A stretch of 33,427 bases of DNA. Origin: an uncultured Thermomicrobiales bacterium. Its GTDB lineage: Bacteria > Chloroflexota > Chloroflexia > Thermomicrobiales > UBA6265. Under the pieces are notes generated by a model. That model saw nothing but the letters and a program-made list of their open reading frames with translations, ran no database searches and had not been told where the DNA came from. Location: assembly GCA_902806335.1 (NCBI GenBank), contig CADCWG010000100.1, positions 1-33,427 of the forward strand, given 5' to 3'. Positions 16,963-24,377 of this stretch are shown piece after piece. The position numbers were made by a program, and so were the translations under genes. Every line of letters starts with the position of its first letter. The stretch's first letter is position 1.

Positions 16963-17751
16963 TCACGTCGTGCGGAGAGCCTCGGCCGCGCGGTCGGGGG
17001 TGCAGACGATCGCCCCGGAACGCGCGATGAGCGAGGGCGTGTCCCGGGGTTTCCCGTCGACTACGACGATCAGACGCCGGTCCGGCGGACAGAGGAAACC
17101 GCGCCCGGCGAGCATCTTCGCCTCGTGGACCGGGTCGGGGTTACGAAACCCTTTGACGACGACGAGGGTCCGGCCGTCCCTGGATGCGAACGGTGGGCGA
17201 AGGACCACCCCTGGTAGCGCCGATGTCATCGGCGCGGGGCGAACTAAGTCTAGAGCGTCGTCCTCGGCCAGGCGGCGCTTGACATCGACGGTCGACGCGC
17301 CGCTCACCGCCGCTCCGATCAGGACCGAGCCGGGCGGGGGTACCTCGGGCAGCGACGCCGCCATCGGGGCGAGCCTCAGGCGGGTCAGCGCGTCCCCGAT
17401 CGCGGCGTCGCGGTCGCCAACGGCTACGGTCCCGTAGAGGTGACGGAGCCCGACCAGGCACCAGTCGGTCCAGGCATCGTTGGTAACGAGGAGGACGTCC
17501 CGGTATCCCGCCTCCCGCGCGAGGAACGGGACCGCGGCGAGTTCCCAGAACTGGTAGTGGCTGTACTGCCGCCAGTGCCACGGGCAGACGATCACCAGGC
17601 GCCGATCCTTGGGATCGGTGGTCTCATAGGCGTGCTCGTAGCCCGCCGGAAAATCCGCCGCGGCGACGAGTCCGGCGCCCGCCGCCGATTCGAGGGCCGC
17701 GCACCAATCGCGATGAAGGTCCTCCAGCGGCCGCGTCGGTCCCGCCCCCAT
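16963..17751 (-). CDS. Hypothetical protein, 262 aa
   Basis: Not recognised. The ATG at 17751 is chosen because GGGGAAGG lies just upstream on the minus strand; a GTG at 17784 is possible. The protein has an alpha/beta character (LVIVCPWHWRQYSHYQFWELAAVPFLAREAGYRDVLLVTND, then GSVLIGAAVSG and TLVVVKGFRNPDPVHEAKMLAG). It is unusually rich in Trp/His/Tyr between residues 58 and 100 (CPWHWRQYSHYQFWE). No membrane segment or signal is seen. It is downstream of phoU on the same strand after a 291-bp gap, so it may be the distal gene of the phosphate operon or an independent one. Its function is unknown. Confidence 0.6.
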   Translation of the reverse strand: MGAGPTRPLEDLHRDWCAALESAAGAGLVAAADFPAGYEHAYETTDPKDRRLVIVCPWHWRQYSHYQFWELAAVPFLAREAGYRDVLLVTNDAWTDWCLVGLRHLYGTVAVGDRDAAIGDALTRLRLAPMAASLPEVPPPGSVLIGAAVSGASTVDVKRRLAEDDALDLVRPAPMTSALPGVVLRPPFASRDGRTLVVVKGFRNPDPVHEAKMLAGRGFLCPPDRRLIVVVDGKPRDTPSLIARSGAIVCTPDRAAEALRTT

Positions 17752-18042
17752 CCCGCCTTCCCCGACCGCCGCCGGTCCTGTCACGCCGTCACCGCTGGGA
17801 GGACGGCACCACCGTGGGGGTCTCCCGGCGGCGTAACACGCGATCGAGACGCACCGGCGCCGCCCGGAAGGTGTCGCCGGGCCCTGGTGCCAACTGCGAG
17901 CCACAACGACCCAGCAGGCGCGGGAGCACGCCTCGCGTTCGGGCCCTGTCATCCCCCGGTGCGCCGTACGACCGCGGTATCGGAGAGCGACCGCTATCGA
18001 CCCTCACGGTCCCGCCACCAGGAAGAGGCGGCGGGAGCCGCG

Positions 18043-18711
18043 TCAGTAGGGCGAGACGATGAGCTCTTCCATGTCGCCGGTCGCGGCGAAGATGACCCGC
18101 TCGCAGATATTGGTCACCCGGTCCGCGACCCGCTCCAGATTGTGGGCGGCCCATAGGAGGTGGGTCGCGCGGTTGATCGTGCTCGGGTCGGCCAGCATGT
18201 AGGTGAGCAACTCGCGGTACACCTGGTCGTAGACGGCATCGACGTCGTCGTCCCGGCGAGCCACCTCTCGCGCCCGCTCCACATCGTTGTCGATGAAGGC
18301 GGTGATCGAGTCGCTCAGCATCGCCCGGCCGAGTTCGCTCATCCGCGGCAGGTCGACGAGCGGCTTGAGGAGGGGCTCGTCGGCGGTCTGGACCACGATC
18401 TTGGCGTTCCCGGCCGCGTGGTCGGCCATCCGCTCGAGGTCGGTCGCGATGCTGATCACGCCGGCGATCACACGGAGGTCGCGCGCCATCGGCGCCTGCG
18501 TCGCGATCAGCAGGAGGGCCTTCTCCTCGGTGCGCCAGCGGTGCTCGTTGATCTGCTGGTCGTTGGTCATCACCTCGCGCGCCAGCGCGACATTTTGGCG
18601 CTGGAGGGCGTCGGTCGAGCGCGCAATCGCCTTATCGACCATGCTTGCCATCGAGACGACGTCATCCCGCAGGTCGCGGAGCTGGGAGACGTACGCGACC
18701 CTGGTCGTCAT
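18043..18711 (-). CDS. phoU: Phosphate transport regulator PhoU
   Basis: Cytoplasmic helical protein that links the Pst transporter to control of the Pho response, 222 aa. It has two PhoU repeats of three helices each. The metal-binding signatures are seen as the acidic/His runs around DLERMADHAAGNAKIV (first repeat) and HNLERVADRVTNICERVIF (second repeat), which correspond to the E/DxxxD motifs of PhoU. The ATG at 18711 (MTTRVAYVSQLRDLRDDV) is preferred over longer upstream options because the fold starts there. It is the last clear gene of the pst operon, 96 bp after pstB. It should repress the phosphate-starvation response when phosphate is plentiful. Confidence 0.92.
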   Translation of the reverse strand: MTTRVAYVSQLRDLRDDVVSMASMVDKAIARSTDALQRQNVALAREVMTNDQQINEHRWRTEEKALLLIATQAPMARDLRVIAGVISIATDLERMADHAAGNAKIVVQTADEPLLKPLVDLPRMSELGRAMLSDSITAFIDNDVERAREVARRDDDVDAVYDQVYRELLTYMLADPSTINRATHLLWAAHNLERVADRVTNICERVIFAATGDMEELIVSPY

Positions 18712-18807
18712 GGAGACCCCCGCCTTCTGTGTTCTCGCACCTCCGACGGGCGGCATCGGTAGCCGATGCCCGCGAGCACGTCGGTCACGCCTATGTCCGG
18801 TCGCGGT

Positions 18808-19647
18808 CTAGCCGAACCGGCCGGTGATGTAGTCCTCGGTCCGCTGGTCACGCGGGTGGGTGAACAACTCCGCGGTCGGACTGGCCTCGATCAGGACGCC
18901 CTGCCGCTTCTCGTTGAGCGAGAAGAACACCGTCTGGTCGGAGACCCGCGCCGCCTGCTGCATGTTGTGGGTGACGATGATGATCGTGTACTGACGCTCG
19001 AGCTCCCGCATCAAGTCCTCGATCTTGAGGGTCGAGATCGGGTCGAGGGCGCTCGCCGGCTCGTCCATCAGGATGACATCGGGGTTGATCGCGATGGTGC
19101 GGGCGATGCAGAGGCGCTGCTGCTGGCCGCCGGAGAGGGCGAGCCCGTTCTCCTTCAGCTTGTCCTTGACCTCGTCCCAGAGCGCCGCCTGCCGGAGCGA
19201 CCGCTCCACCAGTTCGTCGGCGTTGCCCTTGAAGCCGTTGATCTTGGCGCCCCAGAGGATGTTGTCACGGATGCTCTTCGGGAACGGGTTCGGCTTCTGG
19301 AACACCATCCCGACGCGGCGGCGGACCTCGACCGGGTCCACCTTTCGCGCGTTGACGTCGACCTGGTGATAGAGGATCTGCCCATCGACGCGACAGTTAG
19401 GAATCAGGTCGTTCATCCGATTGATGGAACGCAGGACCGTGCTCTTGCCACATCCCGACGGCCCGATCAACGCGGTGATGCTGTTCTTCGGGACGTCGAA
19501 GCTGACGCCCGCGACGGCGTGAAAGGCGCCGTAGTGAACGTTGAGGTCCCGGACCTGCACGATCGGCTCTGACTGGGTGAACTCTGTTGGGCGCGCGGAC
19601 CGGGTCGGGGCGGCGACGTGGACCGGGCCAGCGGTCTGGGTTGCCAT
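18808..19647 (-). CDS. pstB: Phosphate ABC transporter ATP-binding protein PstB
   Basis: ATPase of the high-affinity phosphate importer, 279 aa. The motifs are Walker [11 protein letters not shown]-loop [12 protein letters not shown] (the PstB-specific form), signature [16 protein letters not shown], Walker [14 protein letters not shown], and the switch histidine in [15 protein letters not shown]. The C-terminus EDYITGRFG is the usual PstB ending. A 28-residue Ala/Thr/Pro-rich extension precedes the domain. The ATG at 19647 has the site AGGAGACG; it lies 28 bp after pstA. Confidence 0.97.
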   Translation of the reverse strand: MATQTAGPVHVAAPTRSARPTEFTQSEPIVQVRDLNVHYGAFHAVAGVSFDVPKNSITALIGPSGCGKSTVLRSINRMNDLIPNCRVDGQILYHQVDVNARKVDPVEVRRRVGMVFQKPNPFPKSIRDNILWGAKINGFKGNADELVERSLRQAALWDEVKDKLKENGLALSGGQQQRLCIARTIAINPDVILMDEPASALDPISTLKIEDLMRELERQYTIIIVTHNMQQAARVSDQTVFFSLNEKRQGVLIEASPTAELFTHPRDQRTEDYITGRFG

Positions 19648-19675
19648 GTGTCGTCTCCTGGACGGTGGCTGGCGG

Positions 19676-20581
19676 CTACCAACGAGCCTGGCGAGAGAAA
19701 CGTTGGCGCAGCACGATGGCCACGGTATTCATCGCGATCAGAACCGCCAGCAAGACCACGATGCCGGACGCGGCCAGGTCCTTGAACTCCTGCTTCGCTT
19801 CCGAGGTCCAGTTGTAGATCTGGATCGGCAGGACCGTGTAGTTGCTGTCGATCCCGCCCGGGTTGAACGTCAGGTAGAGCGACGCCCCCGCGACGAGCAG
19901 CGGGGCCGTCTCGCCGATCGCCCGCGAGAGCGCGAGGATCGTCCCGGTCAGGATGCCGGGCATCGCCGCCGGGAGGACGTGGCTGCGGGCCGTCTGCCAC
20001 GGCGTGCCACCGAGCGCGAGCGCGGCCTCCCGGAGCGAGAGCGGCACCGCGCGGATGGCCTCCTGGCTGGCGATGATGATGATCGGGAGCACGAGCAGCG
20101 ACATCGTCAGCGCGCCGGTGATCACCGTTCGGCCGAGCCCGAGCGTGTTCGCGAAGACGCCGAGGCCGAGGAGGCCGTAGACGACCGACGGCACTCCCGC
20201 CAGGTTCGCGATGTTGGTCTGGAGGACTTTCGTCCACCAGTTGCGCGGCGCGTACTCCTCGAGGTAGATGGCGGCCCCGATGCCGATCGGGATCGCGATC
20301 AGCGCCGTCAGGGCCATGATCCAGAGGGTCCCGAAGAGCGCGGTGATCAGCCCCGCCCGCTCGGGACGTCGGGACGCCCGGCTGGTGATGAAGCTCCAGT
20401 CGATGCCTTGCAGCCCATCGTTGAGGATCGAGACGAGGAGGACCCCGAGGATGATGACCGCGAACGAGGTCACCAAGAGGAACAGGAGGTGCATCAGCCG
20501 GGCGACGCCCTCCCGGCGACGGACCTGGGGGCCGGAGCGGAGCCCGACACCCGCCTCACGGCGACCAGCGATGACGCTCAT
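19676..20581 (-). CDS. pstA: Phosphate ABC transporter permease PstA
   Basis: Membrane subunit of the phosphate importer, 301 aa, with about six hydrophobic segments starting near residue 30 ([21 protein letters not shown]). The coupling loop with the EAA-like motif reads [30 protein letters not shown], and the segment [18 protein letters not shown] carries the Arg and Glu conserved in PstA. The start ATG overlaps the pstC stop as ATGA, so translation is probably coupled. Confidence 0.96.
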   Translation of the reverse strand: MSVIAGRREAGVGLRSGPQVRRREGVARLMHLLFLLVTSFAVIILGVLLVSILNDGLQGIDWSFITSRASRRPERAGLITALFGTLWIMALTALIAIPIGIGAAIYLEEYAPRNWWTKVLQTNIANLAGVPSVVYGLLGLGVFANTLGLGRTVITGALTMSLLVLPIIIIASQEAIRAVPLSLREAALALGGTPWQTARSHVLPAAMPGILTGTILALSRAIGETAPLLVAGASLYLTFNPGGIDSNYTVLPIQIYNWTSEAKQEFKDLAASGIVVLLAVLIAMNTVAIVLRQRFSRQARW

Positions 20582-21573
20582 TGGTATTCCTCGCGGAAGC
20601 GGGCGACCAGCCGCTGACTGACAATGTTGAGCAGCAAGGTCATCAGGAAGAGCGTCGAGCCGACCGCGAACAGGGACTGGTAGCGGACCGATCCTCGGCT
20701 CACGTCTCCACTGAACACCTGGACAATGTAGGCCGTCATCGCCTGCAATTGCTGGAGGGGGTTGGGGATGAGGTCGGCCGGCCTGCTCCCGGCGGCGACC
20801 ACGATAATCATCGTCTCGCCGACCGCCCGGCTGATCGCGAGGATGAACGACGCGAAGATGCCGGACAGCGCCGCGGGGAGAACCACGCGGGTGGAGACTT
20901 CGAGCTTCGTCGCGCCCATGGCGTACCCGCCCTCGCGGAGCGACCGCGGGACGGCTCGCATCGAGTCCTCAGAGAGCGATGCGACCATCGGCAGGATCAT
21001 GATCCCCACCGCGATCCCCGCCGAGAGTGCGTTGAACGCGCCGACGCGGTCCTTCCCGACGAGCGCCTGGAGCAGATTCGGCGTGATGAACGTCAGGGCG
21101 AAGAACCCGTAGACCACCGTCGGGATGCCCGCGAGGAGCTCGAGGACGGGCTTGAGCACCGACCGCACGCGCGAGGGCGCGTACTCGCTGAGATAGATCG
21201 CGCTGAGCAATCCCATGGGAATCGAGATCAGCATCGCGATGACGCTGATGGTGAGTGTCCCCGTGATCAAGGGCAGCACGCCATAGAGCGGGTCAGAACC
21301 ACGGTTCGGCAGCCACTCCGTGCCAAGGTAGAAATCGAAGACGGAGACCGAGCGGAAGAACTCCACCGTCTGGAAGAACAAGACCGAGATGATGCCGACC
21401 GTGGTCAGCAAGGACACCAGGCCGCAGGCACCGAGCAGCAGGCCGATGATGCGTTCGGACACGTTCCGCGACCGGCTGCTCGACAGGTCGAAAGGGCGGG
21501 AAACCGAGGCGCCGGTCGCCGTCAGCGGAGACACGCCGGCGGCGGCCGCCTGGTCGATTGCGCTCTGGTTCAC
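20578..21573 (-). CDS. pstC: Phosphate ABC transporter permease PstC
   Basis: Partner permease of PstA, 331 aa from the GTG at 21573, which follows GGAGAGG at 11-nt spacing on the minus strand. About six membrane segments are seen. PstC marks include FLGTEWLPN near the first periplasmic loop, the coupling loop SLREGGYAMGATKLEVSTRVVLPAALSGI, and FILAISRAVGETMIIVVAAGS with the conserved Arg and Glu. A 40-residue cytoplasmic Ser/Ala-rich leader precedes the first helix. Upstream lie a stem-loop (21679-21710) and a TATACT box (21627-21632, minus strand), so pstCAB expression may be partly separate from pstS. Confidence 0.95.
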   Translation of the reverse strand: MNQSAIDQAAAAGVSPLTATGASVSRPFDLSSSRSRNVSERIIGLLLGACGLVSLLTTVGIISVLFFQTVEFFRSVSVFDFYLGTEWLPNRGSDPLYGVLPLITGTLTISVIAMLISIPMGLLSAIYLSEYAPSRVRSVLKPVLELLAGIPTVVYGFFALTFITPNLLQALVGKDRVGAFNALSAGIAVGIMILPMVASLSEDSMRAVPRSLREGGYAMGATKLEVSTRVVLPAALSGIFASFILAISRAVGETMIIVVAAGSRPADLIPNPLQQLQAMTAYIVQVFSGDVSRGSVRYQSLFAVGSTLFLMTLLLNIVSQRLVARFREEYQ

Positions 21574-21678
21574 GGGCGTACGTCCTCTCCTGCAAGGCGC
21601 GGGCGGCGTCGGAGGGGGGCGGGCCAAGTATAGCGGGGCACCCGGCCGCAGATACCCGCTCCCGTCTCCCAACGGGAC

Positions 21679-21710
21679 GGCCTCCCGATCCTCGAGGGGA
21701 CCGGGAGGCC
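21679..21710 (-). terminator. Stem-loop between pstS and pstC
   Basis: A 9-bp perfect stem, GGCCTCCCG (21679-21687) with CGGGAGGCC (702-710 of the same kilobase), encloses a 14-nt loop that itself holds the palindrome CCTCGAGG. It has no T-run, so it may act as a partial terminator or a 3' stabiliser for pstS mRNA rather than a full stop. Confidence 0.45.
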
Positions 21711-21748
21711 ATACCGATTGGGTCCAAACGACCGGACCGAGTCGACGC

Positions 21749-22819
21749 TTAGGCGGCCGGCGTTGCCTGGCTGTCCGGGGTCGCCGTGCCGGCGATCGCC
21801 GCCTCGAGCTTCTCCTGGTCCGCGGCGTACTGCTCGGCCGGCGCGTCGATGAAGCCGACCTCCGTGACTAGCTCCACCGCCATCGCGACGTAGAACCGCA
21901 TGAACTCCTGGACCTCCGGCCGCTGGAGGCTCTCGGCGTTCACGTAGACGAAGAGCGGGCGGCTGAGCGGGGCGTAGGTGCCGTCGGCGATCGTCTCGAT
22001 GGACGGCTGGACGCAGTCGCTCAGGTCGCTCGACTGGGCGACCGCGACGGCGTTGAGGCTGTCCTGGTTCTCTTCGAAGTAGGCGAACCCGAAGTAGCCG
22101 AAGCCGCCTTCGCTGCCGGAGACACCCTCCACGAGCACGTTGTCGTCCTCGCTCGGGGTGTAGTCCTGGCGCGGCGTCACGGTCTCGCCCGCCGCGTCCT
22201 CACCGAGGATCTCCTCGTTGAAGAAGTCGTAGGTGCCGCTGTCCGAGCCCGGGCCGTAGAGGTCGATGGCGAGGTCGGGGAACTCGGGGTTGAGCTGGTT
22301 GTAGTTGGTGATCGTCGACTCCGGACCCCAGATCGCCGCGAGCTGCTCGACCGAGATGCACGTCAGGAAGTCGTTGCCCTCGGGCACCACGATCGTGATG
22401 CCGTCCAGCGCGACCGGGAACTGGTAGAAGTCCACCCCGGCGTCGGCGCAGGCCTGGATCTCGTCGTCGCCGATCGGGCGCGAGGCGTTCTGAAGGTCGG
22501 TCTCGCCGGCGCAGAAGCGCTCGAAGCCGCCGCCGGTGCCGGAGATGTCGACGGTGACGTCGACGTTGCCGGCGACCTCGCTGAAGTCCTCGGCCACGAT
22601 CTGCGTGATGGGCCCGACGGTGGACGAGCCGTCGGAGGAGATGGTGCCTTCCAGCTCACCGATGTTCTCGGGGGCCTCGTACGGCGCCACCTCGCCACCT
22701 GCTGGGGTGGCGTCCTGGGCCCCGACGGCGGCGAACGGCGCGAGCGCAAGCAGCGCGACCAGCGCGACCAGGGACGCGAGCGGGATACCCGCCCCGAGTC
22801 GCCCGAGAATCCTTGCCAT
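21749..22819 (-). CDS. pstS: Phosphate ABC transporter substrate-binding protein PstS
   Basis: Secreted phosphate-binding protein, 356 aa from the ATG at 22819 (GGAGGAGGA lies 11 nt upstream; a GTG at 22852 is possible). The signal peptide is hydrophobic from about 12 to 30, with cleavage near VGAQD. Phosphate-binding segments are SSDGSSTVGPIT near the mature N-terminus, SGTGGGFERFCAGETDLQNASRPI, and YGPGSDSGTYDFF. No lipobox cysteine is present, and the C-terminus is a Thr/Pro/Ala tail. It lies 122 bp after the response-regulator gene and before pstC. Confidence 0.95.
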   Translation of the reverse strand: MARILGRLGAGIPLASLVALVALLALAPFAAVGAQDATPAGGEVAPYEAPENIGELEGTISSDGSSTVGPITQIVAEDFSEVAGNVDVTVDISGTGGGFERFCAGETDLQNASRPIGDDEIQACADAGVDFYQFPVALDGITIVVPEGNDFLTCISVEQLAAIWGPESTITNYNQLNPEFPDLAIDLYGPGSDSGTYDFFNEEILGEDAAGETVTPRQDYTPSEDDNVLVEGVSGSEGGFGYFGFAYFEENQDSLNAVAVAQSSDLSDCVQPSIETIADGTYAPLSRPLFVYVNAESLQRPEVQEFMRFYVAMAVELVTEVGFIDAPAEQYAADQEKLEAAIAGTATPDSQATPAA

Positions 22820-22941
22820 GGGTAACGCTGTCCTCCTCCGTAACGTCTCCACGCCGGGCGACCCTCGTCCGGCGACCCTTCCGCGCGGGACCGGTCCCGG
22901 CCCCGCGGCGTGAGCCCATGTGGTGGTTGGAATGCGACGGT

Positions 22942-23769
22942 CTATTGGCGCCGCTGATCCCCGACCGCGCTCGCCCGCCCCTGTTCGGGGACGACGAAGC
23001 GGTAGCCCGCGCCGTAGACCGTCCGGATGACGTCCGTGCCGATGCCCGCCTCGTTCAGCTTGGCGCGGAGCCAGGAGATATGGACGTCGACCGTCCGCTC
23101 GTCGACGATGATCTCTTCGCCCCAGATGGCGTCGAGGAGGTCCTGCCGGCCGAAGACCCGACCGGGCTCCATCGCCAGCGTCACGAGCAGCCCGAACTCC
23201 TTCGGGCGCAGCGTCATCTCCCGGTCCCCGACCAGGGCCCGGCGTCGCTCCGGCTCGATCCGCAGCGCCCCGCGATAGAGGACCGCCGGCGGACGCGCCG
23301 ACGGCACCGCCCGCCTCCGCACGGCGGCGCGGACCCGGGCCAGCAGCTCGCGGAGCGCGAAGGGCTTGACGACGTAGTCGTCGGCCCCCAACTCCAGCCC
23401 GTCGACGCGGTCCTGCTCTTCCCCGCGGGCGGAGAGCATCAGGACCGGGACATCGGACTCGACGCGGATCTGGCGTAGCACCTGGAATCCGTTGATGCCG
23501 GGCAGCATCACGTCAAGGACGACCAGGTCGAGCCGGGTCCCCTCACGCCGGGCGAGCGCCAGGCCGCTCTCGCCGTCGGCGGCGGACAGGACCCGATAGC
23601 CTTCTCGGGTCAGGTTGTAGGTGAGCGTGGAGAGCAGCGTCGGGTCGTCCTCGACGACCAGAACCGTGGCGCCCTCGTGCTCGTCGGCGCCATCGGCGTA
23701 GGTCCGAAGCGCCTCGGGTCGGGTGCGGCCCATCTCTTGGGATTGTGCGGCTGGTCGTTGGCTCTCCAC
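22942..23769 (-). CDS. phoB: PhoB/PhoP-type response regulator
   Basis: Two-domain OmpR/PhoB-class transcription activator, 275 aa from the GTG at 23769; an ATG at 23733 is the alternative. The receiver domain (about 35-150) has acidic pocket Asp41-Asp42, phosphoacceptor Asp86 in VVLDVMLP, Ser113 and Lys135 in VVKPF. The winged-helix domain (about 170-262) has LRPKEFGLLVTLAMEPGRVF, VDERTVDVHISWLRAKL and VYGAGYRF. It heads the pst operon and should switch it on when phosphate is low. A -10 box (TATCCT) lies 7 nt before the GTG and four 11-bp repeats lie just upstream, so it is probably autoregulated and possibly translated from a leaderless mRNA. No histidine kinase gene is adjacent. Confidence 0.9.
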   Translation of the reverse strand: MESQRPAAQSQEMGRTRPEALRTYADGADEHEGATVLVVEDDPTLLSTLTYNLTREGYRVLSAADGESGLALARREGTRLDLVVLDVMLPGINGFQVLRQIRVESDVPVLMLSARGEEQDRVDGLELGADDYVVKPFALRELLARVRAAVRRRAVPSARPPAVLYRGALRIEPERRRALVGDREMTLRPKEFGLLVTLAMEPGRVFGRQDLLDAIWGEEIIVDERTVDVHISWLRAKLNEAGIGTDVIRTVYGAGYRFVVPEQGRASAVGDQRRQ

Positions 23770-23776
23770 GGTCTTG

Positions 23777-23782
23777 AGGATA
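23777..23782 (-). promoter_or_regulatory. -10 box of the pho/pst operon
   Basis: TATCCT on the minus strand lies 10 nt downstream of the last Pho-box unit and 7 nt before the GTG at 23769. The repeat array occupies the place of a -35 element, as at activator-dependent promoters. The predicted transcription start coincides with, or is next to, the start codon. Confidence 0.5.
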
Positions 23783-23792
23783 GCGGCCCCAT

Positions 23793-23836
23793 GTTAACGC
23801 CCGGTAAGCGGCGGGTAAGCGGCCAGTTAAATCGTC
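23793..23836 (-). promoter_or_regulatory. Tandem Pho-box-like repeats, four 11-bp units
   Basis: On the plus strand four consecutive 11-mers begin GTTAACG (23793), GTAAGCG (23804), GTAAGCG (23815) and GTTAAAT (23826); read on the operon strand they end in TTAAC or CTTAC. An 11-bp direct-repeat register with a TTAAC-like core is the hallmark of PhoB/PhoP binding sites in other phyla. It lies directly upstream of the phoB-like gene's -10 box. Binding itself is inferred. Confidence 0.7.
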
Positions 23837-23974
23837 CGGCGTTGCCTTCCGGCCAACGGAGGCTTAACCGGAACGGCGAGGGCGCGCCCCATCATCAGGG
23901 TGCGGCCGTTCGGCGCCCTTGCGGTGCCATGGGGTGTGGCGGCGAGTGGGGAATCCCAGGAGCGAGGGACAACG

Positions 23975-24208
23975 ATGGTCGCCATGCCACGCGTGATGGG
24001 ACCGGCGAGCGCGGCGCGAACGCTGAGAAGGATCGCCGCCGGAGCCGTCGGTCGCGCCTGCCCCGGCTGCGGTTCGGTCGGCCGCCTTCGACTGGTGAGC
24101 GAGGACCTCGAAGAGATCCCCGGTCACTGGCCGACGATCGTCCGCGCCGTCCGCTGCGACGGCTGCGGCGCGACGGTCGAGGACCGGACGCCCATGGCGC
24201 AGCGCTGA
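23975..24208 (+). CDS. Small zinc-ribbon protein, 77 aa
   Basis: Miniprotein with two CxxC knuckles, Cys29-x2-Cys32 in ACPGCGS and Cys61-x2-Cys64 in RCDGCGA, a spacing suited to one structural zinc ribbon. Between them lies a strand-rich segment (LRLVSEDLEEIPGHWPTIVRAV). The N-terminal 28 residues are basic and may form a helix. The ATG at 23975 has GAGGGA 5-6 nt upstream; an ATG at 23984 is also possible. It is divergent from the phosphate operon and shares the intergenic region carrying the Pho-box-like repeats, so it could also be phosphate-responsive. Function is not recognised; zinc ribbons of this type bind nucleic acid or protein. Confidence 0.65.
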   Translation: MVAMPRVMGPASAARTLRRIAAGAVGRACPGCGSVGRLRLVSEDLEEIPGHWPTIVRAVRCDGCGATVEDRTPMAQR

Positions 24209-24377
24209 CCTCTCGGCGCTGCCAGCGAGGCCGGGCCAGGGAACCGGTCGCCTGAGCCGGCACGAGCCGCCGGCCGGCGGGCGCGATCTTCTCCCACTGG
24301 CGTCCCTGGTCCCAGCCGGTGCCCGCGAGCCGGAGCGGCGACCGGTCCATGTGCCGGATCCATAGACCGGGATCGCC

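Noticed and set aside
22822-22845. Two GTAACG repeats before pstS as a second Pho box
   Set aside because: They are 18 nt apart rather than 11, are only two short copies, and flank the pstS ribosome-binding site; probably chance.
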